DNA of 64,000 bases from Flavobacterium panacis (GTDB lineage: Bacteria; Bacteroidota; Bacteroidia; Flavobacteriales; Flavobacteriaceae): assembly GCF_024649945.1 (NCBI RefSeq), contig NZ_JANKMS010000003.1, positions 124,001 to 188,000 of the forward strand, written 5' to 3'. Position 1 is the first letter of the stretch. The number at the start of each line of letters is the position of its first letter. Below the pieces are notes generated by a model. The model saw only the letters and a program-made list of their open reading frames with translations, did not search any database and was not told where the DNA came from. Shown here one piece after another: positions 52,742 to 59,833 of this stretch. A program made the position numbers and the translations under genes.

Positions 52742-53596
52742 ATGGCAAGAAAAGCAACTTATCGTAAAACATATTCTAGAAAACCGCAAGGAAGATCTTT
52801 TCTAAGCAGGCTTTTCCGATCTCTTTTACTAATTTTCTTTGCGCTTTTATTTATTGGTATTGTGTATCATTACCGTAAAGGATTGGCTTATTATTTAGGA
52901 TTTAAATCAGAAAAAGTTTTAGATGAAGATGAGGTAGACAGACATCTTTCGGATGTGAGGAATATTCGTGTTCTTGAAAATCACAAAGGAAAAGTTGTTG
53001 GGTTTGATGTGTCTGAATTTCAGGGAAAAGTAGACTGGGAAGAAGTTGAAATCTTAGATGAAAAATATCCTGTGCAATTTGTTTTTATAAGAGCAACTGC
53101 AGGGAATAATTATGTTGACAGACAATTTAAAAGAAATTGGACAGGGGCGAAAGAAAATAAAATAATGCGTGGTGCTTATCATTATTATCGTCCAAACGAA
53201 AATTCTATTGAGCAAGCTGATCTTTTTATTAAAACGGTAAAATTGCAAAAAGGAGATCTTCCGCCAGTTTTAGATATTGAAAAATTACCTAAAAATCAAC
53301 CTTTAGACAGTTTGAAAAAAGGTTTAAAACGTTGGTTGACTAAAGTAGAGAAACATTATCAAGTGCGTCCGATAATTTATTCGGGAGAAAGATATTATTC
53401 TGATTTTTTGAAAGAAGAATTCAGTGAATATCTTTTCTGGATTGCCAATTATAATTTCTATAGAGAAAAAATTGAAGACGATTGGCTGTTCTGGCAGTTT
53501 ACAGAAAAAGCTTCTCTGCCAGGAATCAAACATCGTGTAGATGTGAATATTTACAACGGCGATTTAGAGCAATTGCATTTTATTACAGTGGAATAG
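52742..53596 (+). CDS. GH25 lysozyme-like protein, membrane-anchored
   Basis: A 284-residue protein with a basic N terminus and one membrane helix (residues 27-43), followed by a glycoside hydrolase family 25 domain. Asp89 in GFDVSEFQG and the Asp178-x-Glu180 pair in VLDIEKLP are the active-site acids. FIRATAGNNYVDRQF and GAYHYYRPNE are other GH25 blocks. It should cleave peptidoglycan between N-acetylmuramic acid and N-acetylglucosamine, or be a non-lytic remodeler, facing the periplasm. Its stop is followed by a palindromic repeat. Confidence 0.9.
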   Translation: MARKATYRKTYSRKPQGRSFLSRLFRSLLLIFFALLFIGIVYHYRKGLAYYLGFKSEKVLDEDEVDRHLSDVRNIRVLENHKGKVVGFDVSEFQGKVDWEEVEILDEKYPVQFVFIRATAGNNYVDRQFKRNWTGAKENKIMRGAYHYYRPNENSIEQADLFIKTVKLQKGDLPPVLDIEKLPKNQPLDSLKKGLKRWLTKVEKHYQVRPIIYSGERYYSDFLKEEFSEYLFWIANYNFYREKIEDDWLFWQFTEKASLPGIKHRVDVNIYNGDLEQLHFITVE

Positions 53597-53615
53597 AGTT
53601 TTCAGTCGCAGTTTT

Positions 53616-53659
53616 CAGTCTCGGTTTTCAGTATTCACTGAGACCGAAAACCGAGACTG
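53616..53659. repeat. Palindromic intergenic repeat between convergent genes
   Basis: A 14-bp perfect inverted repeat, CAGTCTCGGTTTTC (53616-53629) and GAAAACCGAGACTG (53646-53659), with a 16-base loop. A second nested pairing, AGTATTCA (53630-53637) with TGAATACT (53658-53665), gives an alternative fold. It lies between the ends of the GH25 gene and lptB and could terminate both. A related copy occurs at 59049-59165. Confidence 0.8.
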
Positions 53660-53665
53660 AATACT

Positions 53666-54406
53666 TTAAAATTCCAATTTCTTTTTACGAAGTTCGAAGT
53701 TCTGTCCAAGATAAACACGACGAACCATTTCGTCTTCTACTAATTCTTCTGGAACTCCTGCTTTAAGGATTCCTCCTTCGAACATTAAGTATGTTTTATC
53801 GGTAATGGCTAATGTTTCTTGAACGTTGTGATCGGTAATTAAGATTCCGATGTTTTTGTTTTTTAATTGCGCTACAATTCTCTGAATGTCTTCAACAGCA
53901 ACAGGGTCAACTCCTGCAAAAGGTTCATCCAATAAAATAAACTTTGGATCGGTTGCCAGTGCACGTGCAATTTCAGTACGACGACGCTCACCTCCAGAAA
54001 GTAAATCGCCTCGGTTGGTACGAATATGTTCTAAACTGAATTCTTCGATTAAGCTTTCCATTTTAGCAATTTGCTCTTCTTTAGAAAGTTTAGTCAGTTG
54101 TAAAACGCTTAGAATATTATCTTCTATGCTTAATTTTCTAAAAACAGAAGCCTCTTGTGCCAAATAACCAATCCCTTGCTGTGCACGTTTGTACATCGGG
54201 TAATCGGTTATATTCAAATCATCAAGATAAATGTTTCCCTGATTTGGTTTTACCAATCCCACAATCATATAAAAAGAGGTTGTTTTTCCAGCACCATTTG
54301 GACCCAAAAGCCCCACGATTTCTCCTTGATTTACCTCAACAGAAATCCCTTTTACAACACTACGTCCTTTATAGGTTTTGATTAAATTATCGGCTCTTAG
54401 CTTCAT
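53666..54406 (-). CDS. lptB: LPS export ABC transporter ATP-binding protein
   Basis: A 246-residue ABC ATPase of the LptB family, which powers lipopolysaccharide extraction from the inner membrane. Walker A is GPNGAGKTT at residues 35-43, the signature is LSGGERRRTEIARALA, Walker B is FILLDEPFAGVDP and the switch is ITDHNVQETL. The RRRTEIARAL variant of the signature is typical of LptB. It is separated from the upstream AhpD-like gene by a 235-base repeat-bearing gap and no clear promoter was found for it. The kdsD-like gene in the same - strand group also serves LPS. Confidence 0.95.
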   Translation of the reverse strand: MKLRADNLIKTYKGRSVVKGISVEVNQGEIVGLLGPNGAGKTTSFYMIVGLVKPNQGNIYLDDLNITDYPMYKRAQQGIGYLAQEASVFRKLSIEDNILSVLQLTKLSKEEQIAKMESLIEEFSLEHIRTNRGDLLSGGERRRTEIARALATDPKFILLDEPFAGVDPVAVEDIQRIVAQLKNKNIGILITDHNVQETLAITDKTYLMFEGGILKAGVPEELVEDEMVRRVYLGQNFELRKKKLEF

Positions 54407-54415
54407 TTTTTCAAT

Positions 54416-54644
54416 TAGATAATTAGATAATTAGATAATTAGAAAATGAGATAATTGGAAAAACTAACCCAGATTCAACTTTATACTTTAGATTTGAAAG
54501 ACAAAATAAATTCAAAATAATCAATTCGATAAATCAATTAACAAATTATTTTATTTTCAAAATTTAGAATTTATGCTTTATAATTGAATAATTAGAGGGT
54601 TTCGAGAAATTATCTAATTATCAAATTGACACATTTTCTAATTA
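54416..54644. repeat. AT-rich element with tandem unit and inverted ends
   Basis: The lptB-side edge has a tandem array of the 8-base unit ATTAGATA (54416-54444, about 3.6 copies). TAATTAGAAAATG at 54438-54450 is repeated in inverted orientation as CATTTTCTAATTA at 54632-54644, reaching into the stop codon of the AhpD-like gene. AATTATCTAATTATC at 54608-54622 is likewise the inverse of part of the tandem array. Inverted ends bound about 230 bases of AT-rich DNA with no gene. It could be a miniature mobile element or a fold-back structure. Confidence 0.65.
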
Positions 54645-54992
54645 TTTCCCAGCTTCTTCAAGAGCTTCCCAGAATTCGTAGGCTCTTCTTAAATGAGGAA
54701 TTACAATTGTTCCTCCAACAAGAGTTGCGATTCCCATGGCTTCCATCATTTCTTCTTTAGAAACACCTTCTTTATAACTTGTTTCTAAATGGTATTTTAC
54801 ACAGTCGTCGCATCTTAAAACTGTAGAAGCAACTAAACCTAAAAGTTCTTTTGTTTTTACATCAAGTGCACCTTCCGCGTAAGCGTTAGTGTCGAGATTA
54901 AAAATTCGCTTTACAATTTTGTTATTGTCAGCTAATAATTTTTCGTTCATTTTAGAACGATAGTCGTTAAATTCTTGAATGATATCAGACAT
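54642..54992 (-). CDS. Carboxymuconolactone decarboxylase/AhpD-like protein
   Basis: A 116-residue all-helical protein of the CMD family. The segment STVLRCDDCVKYHLE carries Cys61, Cys64 and His68, the thioredoxin-like redox motif of AhpD-type peroxidase partners. The following GVSKEEMMEAM is also conserved. It probably supports peroxide or disulphide metabolism. The substrate is not known. It overlaps tatC by 8 bases and so belongs to the kdsD-like/tatC transcript. Confidence 0.88.
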   Translation of the reverse strand: MSDIIQEFNDYRSKMNEKLLADNNKIVKRIFNLDTNAYAEGALDVKTKELLGLVASTVLRCDDCVKYHLETSYKEGVSKEEMMEAMGIATLVGGTIVIPHLRRAYEFWEALEEAGK

Positions 54993-55800
54993 TTTCTTTT
55001 AATTTATTTCTGTAAACAATTTTCGAAATTAAAATACTTACTTCGTAAATAATCAACATCGGAATTGCTACAATGGTTTGGCTTACTACGTCTGGCGGTG
55101 TTACAATAGCTGCAATAACCAAAATTAATACTACAGCATATTTCCAATACTTTCTTAAAAATTCAGGAGTTACTAATCCTAGTTTGGTTAAGAAATAAAT
55201 AGCAATTGGTAATTCGAAAAATATGGCACTACCCAAAATACTTGTTTTTACCATTCCCATATAAGACTCCAACGTAAACTGGTTTTTTACAACATCACTC
55301 ACAGAGAACGTTGCAACGAAGTTTACCGACATTGGGATTACTACAAAATATCCAAATAATACGCCTAAAAAGAAAAGTAAGGAAGAAACGAAGATGAATA
55401 GTTTCGCATTTTTTCTTTCTTTTTCATAAAGTGCTGGACTGATAAATTTCCAGATTTCCCATAAAATATAAGGGAAACTCAAAATAAATCCTGCTAAAAG
55501 ACACATCCAGACGAAAATATTTACCTGACCTTCCATTTCTGTATTTTGAATAATGAAATTCAGTTCGGTAATACAAATGCTGTCTGCAAACCCTAATGAA
55601 TGTGATAAGTCGCAAAACCAAACATACGTAAAGAATGTTGGTCGAATTGGACCCAAAATAATTTGATCAAATAAATAATCACTGATAAAATAAGTAACAA
55701 ATGCCATTATGCATGTTGCAATTGTACTTCTAACTAATAACCATCTTAGTTCTTCAAGATGATCCAAAAATGACATCTCGCCAAGGTTTTTCTTTGCCAT
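54985..55800 (-). CDS. tatC: Twin-arginine translocase subunit TatC
   Basis: A 271-residue inner-membrane protein with six predicted helices. It is the receptor for folded proteins with twin-arginine signals. The N-terminal MSFLDHLEELRWLLVRS block is diagnostic, and the conserved region after helix 4 (TSILGSAIFFELPIAIYFL) is present. The loop after the first helix is somewhat longer than in enterobacterial TatC, as in other Bacteroidota. No tatA is visible here. It shares one base with the end of the upstream kdsD-like gene. Confidence 0.94.
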   Translation of the reverse strand: MAKKNLGEMSFLDHLEELRWLLVRSTIATCIMAFVTYFISDYLFDQIILGPIRPTFFTYVWFCDLSHSLGFADSICITELNFIIQNTEMEGQVNIFVWMCLLAGFILSFPYILWEIWKFISPALYEKERKNAKLFIFVSSLLFFLGVLFGYFVVIPMSVNFVATFSVSDVVKNQFTLESYMGMVKTSILGSAIFFELPIAIYFLTKLGLVTPEFLRKYWKYAVVLILVIAAIVTPPDVVSQTIVAIPMLIIYEVSILISKIVYRNKLKENV

Positions 55801-56765
55801 TATACGATTCCTTCTTTTAAAATGTCATGTAAGTGTAAAACTCCTTTGTATTCTCCTTCGTCGGCAACAATAAGTTGCGTAATAGAGAAATCTTCCAAAA
55901 TATTCAATGCATCAACCGCCATAGTTTCTGAAGAAACCATTTTAGGATTTTTAGACATAATATCCCTTGCAGTTAAGTCCGCAATAGTATCTACGTCGTT
56001 TAGCATTCTTCGGATGTCTCCATCCGTGATAATTCCGATAATTTTATTGTCTTCAATTACTGCAGTTACACCTAATCTTTTTTCAGAAATTTCGAAAATT
56101 GCTTTTTTGATTGAGGTTTCTGGAGTAACAGCTGGTTTTAATGAGTGTTCGATCATGTCTTTTACACGAAGCAAAAGTTTTTTGCCTAAAGCACCTCCCG
56201 GGTGATAAACAGCAAAATCTTCTGGTTTAAAATCACGCATTTCCATTAAACAAACTGCCATTGCATCTCCCATAACCAATTGTGCAGTAGTACTGTTAGT
56301 TGGAGCTAAATTAATAGGACAAGCTTCCATGTCAACAGTGGTATTTAAAACATAGTCAGAACCTTTTGCTAAAAAGGAAGTGATGTTTCCGGTCATTCCA
56401 ATCAAAGTGTTCCCGAAACGTTTTAATAGCGGAACCAGAACTTTAATTTCTGGGCTGTTACCACTTTTAGAAATGCATATAATAACATCGTCGTTTTGAA
56501 TCATTCCTAAATCACCATGAATTGCTTCTGCGGCATGTAAAAACATAGAAGGAGTTCCTGTTGAGTTAAAAGTAGCGACCATTTTTTGTGCAATAATGGC
56601 GCTTTTTCCAATTCCCGTAACGATTAAACGGCCTTTAGATTCGTAGATATGCTGAACTGCTTCGTAGAAATTTTCATCCAAAAAATCAATTAGTTTTGTA
56701 ATTGCTTCACTTTCAGAGAGAATTGTTTTTTTGGCAATTGCCAATATATTTTCTTTTGAGATCAA
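55800..56765 (-). CDS. kdsD: KpsF/GutQ-family arabinose-5-phosphate isomerase
   Basis: A 321-residue SIS-domain isomerase that makes D-arabinose 5-phosphate from ribulose 5-phosphate for Kdo synthesis. It has the sugar-binding GIGKSAIIAQKMVATFNST, HAAEAIHGDLGMI and CISKSGNSPE blocks, then two CBS domains (from about residue 200). I place the start at TTG 56765: residues beyond it are unlike the family, and the exact -7 element at 56820-56827 lies downstream of the ATGs at 56861 and 56840, so neither would be in the transcript. It heads the - strand group with tatC. The symbol is by family, not proven. Confidence 0.9.
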   Translation of the reverse strand: MISKENILAIAKKTILSESEAITKLIDFLDENFYEAVQHIYESKGRLIVTGIGKSAIIAQKMVATFNSTGTPSMFLHAAEAIHGDLGMIQNDDVIICISKSGNSPEIKVLVPLLKRFGNTLIGMTGNITSFLAKGSDYVLNTTVDMEACPINLAPTNSTTAQLVMGDAMAVCLMEMRDFKPEDFAVYHPGGALGKKLLLRVKDMIEHSLKPAVTPETSIKKAIFEISEKRLGVTAVIEDNKIIGIITDGDIRRMLNDVDTIADLTARDIMSKNPKMVSSETMAVDALNILEDFSITQLIVADEGEYKGVLHLHDILKEGIV

Positions 56766-56781
56766 ATCAGAATATTTAAAA

Positions 56782-56812
56782 TTTGTATGTAAAAAAGAAA
56801 GTTGTATCTTTA
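56782..56812 (+). promoter_or_regulatory. Promoter for recQ
   Basis: TTTG at 56782-56785 and TATCTTTA at 56805-56812 are spaced by 19 bases, a good fit to the Bacteroidota TTTG-N19-TAnnTTTG promoter with one mismatch in the last -7 base. The predicted start near 56819 gives a leader of about 33 bases before the recQ ATG at 56852. Confidence 0.6.
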
Positions 56813-56819
56813 TGTGTTG

Positions 56820-56827
56820 CAAATTTA
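56820..56827 (-). promoter_or_regulatory. -7 promoter element for kdsD-like gene
   Basis: On the - strand this reads TAAATTTG, an exact -7 match. Transcription would start near 56813 and run left, giving a leader of about 48 bases to the TTG start at 56765. It lies only 7 bases from the recQ -7 element on the other strand. Confidence 0.55.
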
Positions 56828-56851
56828 TACAAAATACCATTAATATAGAGA

Positions 56852-59047
56852 ATGAATTCAAACGAAATTGAAATACATAAAGAATTAAAGAAGTATTTCG
56901 GCTTTAGCCAATTTAAAGGCTTGCAGGAGCAGGTCATTACGAGTATTTTAAGCGGAAAGAATACTTTTGTAATTATGCCGACAGGTGGTGGAAAGTCTCT
57001 TTGTTACCAATTACCTGCTTTAATTCAGGATGGAACAGCAATTGTTGTTTCTCCTTTGATTGCTTTGATGAAAAATCAGGTTGATGCCATTCGAAGTCTT
57101 TCTTCTGAAAATGGAATTGCACATGTATTAAACTCTTCTCTTACCAAAACAGAAATTGCTCAGGTTAAAAAAGATATTACATCAGGATTGACCAAGCTTT
57201 TATATGTTGCGCCTGAATCTCTTACAAAAGAAGAATATGTCGCTTTTCTGCAGAGCGTTCCACTTTCTTTTGTTGCTATTGATGAAGCGCATTGTATTTC
57301 TGAATGGGGTCACGACTTTAGACCAGAATACAGAAACCTAAGACATATTATAAAACAACTGGGGAAAGTACCAATTATAGGGCTTACCGCAACTGCAACG
57401 CCAAAAGTTCAGGAAGATATCCTGAAAAATCTTGATATGTCTGATGCAAATACTTTTAAAGCATCATTCAACAGACCGAACTTGTATTATGAAGTTCGTA
57501 CCAAAACCAAAAATATTGAATCGGATATTATTCGATTTATCAAACAACATAAAGGCAAATCGGGTATTATTTACTGCTTAAGCCGTAAAAAAGTAGAATC
57601 GATTGCCGAAGTTTTACAAGTAAACGGAATCAGTGCTGTTCCTTATCACGCTGGTTTAGATGCTAAAACTCGTGCCAAACATCAGGACATGTTTTTGATG
57701 GAAGATGTAGATGTAGTTGTAGCAACTATCGCATTCGGAATGGGAATTGATAAACCAGACGTTCGTTTTGTAATTCATCACGATATTCCAAAATCATTAG
57801 AAAGTTATTATCAGGAAACCGGTCGTGCAGGACGTGACGGGGGAGAAGGACATTGTTTGGCTTATTACTCTTATAAAGATGTAGAAAAGCTGGAAAAATT
57901 TATGTCTGGAAAACCAGTTGCCGAACAAGAGATTGGTTTTGCACTTTTGCAAGAAGTTGTGGCTTACGCCGAAACTTCGATGTCGCGTCGAAAGTTCCTT
58001 CTTCATTATTTCGGAGAAGAATTTGACAGCGAAACAGGTGAAGGTGCTGATATGGATGATAACGTTCGTAATCCAAAGCATAAAGTTGAAGCGAAAGAAC
58101 AAGTTGTTAAATTACTTGAAATTGTTCGTGATACGAAACATATTTATAAGTCAAAAGAAATTGTCTTTACTTTAATTGGTCGTATTAATGCGGTCATTAA
58201 AGCGCATAAAACCGATACGCAGCCTTATTTTGGTTCTGGTTCCGGTCATGACGAAAAATATTGGATGGCTTTATTGCGACAAGTTTTAGTTACGGGTTAT
58301 TTGTCAAAAGATATTGAAACTTACGGAGTCATTAAAATTACTCAGGAAGGTTTAGATTTTATCCAGAATCCAGTTTCGTTTATGATGTCTGAAGATCATG
58401 AATACACTGAAGCTGATGACGAAACAATTGTAACTGGCGGAAAATCGTCAGGAACTGCAGATGAAGTTTTAACGGGCATGCTTCGTGAACTTCGTAAAAA
58501 AGTCGCTAAAAAACTTGGAGTTCCACCATTTGTGGTTTTCCAAGATCCTTCACTTGAAGATATGGCCTTGAAATATCCGATTACGATACAGGAATTGTAT
58601 AATATTCACGGTGTAGGGGAAGGAAAAGCTAAAAAATACGGAAGTGAATTTGTGGCTTTAATTGCTCGCTATGTTGAAGATAACGATATTATTCGTCCAG
58701 ACGATTTGGTTGTGAAATCAACAGGAGTAAATTCAGCAAATAAATTATATATCATTCAGAATATCGACAGAAAATTGTCATTGAACGACATTGCTTCTGC
58801 AAAAGGTCTTACTATGGATGCTCTAATTAAAGAAATGGAGCAAATCGTGTATTCTGGAACAAAACTAAACATCAAATATTGGTTAGATGATATTTTAGAT
58901 GATGATCAACAAGAAGAAATTCACGATTACTTCATGGAATCAGAGTCTGATAAAATCGAAGATGCCCTTAAAGAATTTGACGGCGACTATGATATTGACG
59001 AATTACGTTTAATGCGTATTAAGTTTATTAGCGAAGTGGCGAATTAA
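56852..59047 (+). CDS. recQ: ATP-dependent DNA helicase RecQ
   Basis: A 731-residue superfamily 2 helicase that unwinds DNA in recombination and repair. Walker A is TGGGKS at residues 44-49 in MPTGGGKSLCYQ, then the DEAH box in AIDEAHCISEWGHDFRPEYR, and motif VI QETGRAGRDG. An HRDC domain (LRELRKKVAKKLGVPPFVVF) lies near residue 545. In the RQC zinc module the usual four cysteines are missing: the chain reads SMSRRKFLLHYFGE and then GADMDDNVRNP where other RecQ proteins have CRR and CGNCDNC. A zinc-free RQC is therefore likely. It is divergent from the kdsD-like gene. Confidence 0.95.
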   Translation: MNSNEIEIHKELKKYFGFSQFKGLQEQVITSILSGKNTFVIMPTGGGKSLCYQLPALIQDGTAIVVSPLIALMKNQVDAIRSLSSENGIAHVLNSSLTKTEIAQVKKDITSGLTKLLYVAPESLTKEEYVAFLQSVPLSFVAIDEAHCISEWGHDFRPEYRNLRHIIKQLGKVPIIGLTATATPKVQEDILKNLDMSDANTFKASFNRPNLYYEVRTKTKNIESDIIRFIKQHKGKSGIIYCLSRKKVESIAEVLQVNGISAVPYHAGLDAKTRAKHQDMFLMEDVDVVVATIAFGMGIDKPDVRFVIHHDIPKSLESYYQETGRAGRDGGEGHCLAYYSYKDVEKLEKFMSGKPVAEQEIGFALLQEVVAYAETSMSRRKFLLHYFGEEFDSETGEGADMDDNVRNPKHKVEAKEQVVKLLEIVRDTKHIYKSKEIVFTLIGRINAVIKAHKTDTQPYFGSGSGHDEKYWMALLRQVLVTGYLSKDIETYGVIKITQEGLDFIQNPVSFMMSEDHEYTEADDETIVTGGKSSGTADEVLTGMLRELRKKVAKKLGVPPFVVFQDPSLEDMALKYPITIQELYNIHGVGEGKAKKYGSEFVALIARYVEDNDIIRPDDLVVKSTGVNSANKLYIIQNIDRKLSLNDIASAKGLTMDALIKEMEQIVYSGTKLNIKYWLDDILDDDQQEEIHDYFMESESDKIEDALKEFDGDYDIDELRLMRIKFISEVAN

Positions 59048-59048
59048 A

Positions 59049-59165
59049 AGTTTACAGTCTCGGTTTACAGTCTCAGTTAGTATGAGGCTGTAAACTGTGA
59101 CTGAAAACCGCGACTTTAAAAGGTCTCAGTAAAAAACTGTAAACTGATACTGAATACTGTGACTG
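59049..59165. repeat. Palindromic intergenic repeat after recQ
   Basis: AGTTTACAGTCTC (59049-59061) pairs with GAGGCTGTAAACT (59084-59096) with one G-U wobble. Further related units (TACAGTCTC, GACTGAAAACCG, ACTGTAAACTG, TACTGAATACTGTGACTGA) fill the gap to the stop of the opposing gene. The motif set is the same as at 53616-53665 and the position is the same, between two convergent genes. It may act as a bidirectional terminator. Confidence 0.75.
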
Positions 59166-59167
59166 AT

Positions 59168-59407
59168 TTAACCTTCGTAAAGCTCCCCGCGATGCGGTTT
59201 CAAAGCATCTCTTACTTGGATCATATTTTCATCGGTTACCACCATAAAAGCTGTAGCGTACATTTCGTCTATGATTTTAAAGCCGGTAATATTTAAAGGT
59301 AGTTTTTCAAGTATAATATATTCTTTCAAATGAATTTCGTGATGTTCTGCTGTTTTAGCAGAAGCCGGTCCACGGAAATCCCAAATTAATTTTATTTTTC
59401 TAGACAT
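59168..59407 (-). CDS. Small conserved hypothetical protein
   Basis: A 79-residue soluble protein (MSRKIKLIWDFRGP...). It contains three histidines in AEHHEIHLKEY and a second half, IIDEMYATAFMVVTDENMIQV, reading like a small alpha/beta domain. No signal peptide or membrane segment. I recall similar short proteins in flavobacteria but cannot name a domain with confidence. It is convergent with recQ and faces a repeat-rich region on its 5' side, so it is probably transcribed alone. Confidence 0.65.
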   Translation of the reverse strand: MSRKIKLIWDFRGPASAKTAEHHEIHLKEYIILEKLPLNITGFKIIDEMYATAFMVVTDENMIQVRDALKPHRGELYEG

Positions 59408-59459
59408 TTTTTTTAAAGGTGCAAAGGTTCAGAGTGACAAAGGTACAAAGTCTTTTTTA

Positions 59460-59503
59460 AAGGTTCTAAGGTTCTAAGATTCTGAGATGCTAAGGTTCTA
59501 AGG
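59460..59503. repeat. Short tandem array of GGTTCTAA-type units
   Basis: The stretch reads as consecutive imperfect copies of an 8-10 base unit (AAGGTTCTAAGGTTCTAAG, then ATTCTGAG, ATGCTAAG, GTTCTAAGG). A more degenerate array with AAAGGTGCA, AAAGGTTCA and AAAGGTACA precedes it at 59415-59452. Confidence 0.7.
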
Positions 59504-59652
59504 TTTTTTCTGTAGAGGCGTACGGTAGTGGCTAAAGTATTGAGTATATTCTTTAAACTAAAAATAATCCCCAAAATCTGCGATATCTGCGAGAGGAAAA
59601 ATTAATATAATATTTAGCAATAAAAATTTAGGTTTGGTTTTCGTTTATATAT

Positions 59653-59680
59653 TGTAGAGACGCACTGCAGTTCGTCTCTA
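59653..59680. repeat. Near-perfect 28-base palindrome
   Basis: GTAGAGACG (59653-59661) and CGTCTCTAC (59672-59680) are perfect inverted arms. The centre ACTGCAGT is itself palindromic, leaving a single mismatch. A partial, unpaired copy (TGTAGAGGCG) lies at 59511-59520, suggesting a dispersed repeat family. Confidence 0.75.
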
Positions 59681-59778
59681 CGATATGCTTTGTGTTGAAA
59701 AATCTTCAAAATCTGCTTTGATCTGTTTTAATCTGCGTGCAAATTTTACAGTAAATATAAAATCTCATTTCAAAATAC

Positions 59779-59786
59779 TACTTTTG
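59779..59786 (+). promoter_or_regulatory. -7 promoter element before FAD protein gene
   Basis: TACTTTTG is an exact match to TAnnTTTG. The predicted transcript start near 59793 leaves a 41-base leader before the ATG at 59834. No convincing -33 element was found. Confidence 0.45.
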
Positions 59787-59833
59787 CATGTTCTTTTCAT
59801 AGAAAGAAAAGCTAATAGAATAAATACACAAAA

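Larger units (their letters stand above)
59408..59833. other. 426-base gap made of several repeat families
   Basis: I see no gene here: the short reading at 59685-59894 runs into the FAD gene in another frame. The DNA carries degenerate AAAGGTnCA units (59415-59452), a GGTTCTAA tandem (59460-59503), a partial TGTAGAGGCG copy (59511-59520), ATCTGCG-type repeats around 59576-59593 and 59709-59739, and a palindrome at 59653-59680. A promoter for the next gene closes it. Confidence 0.7.

Noticed and set aside
55822..56205. 127-codon + strand reading inside the kdsD-like gene
   Set aside because: It is the complement of the CBS-domain region. The - strand frame is a well conserved isomerase.
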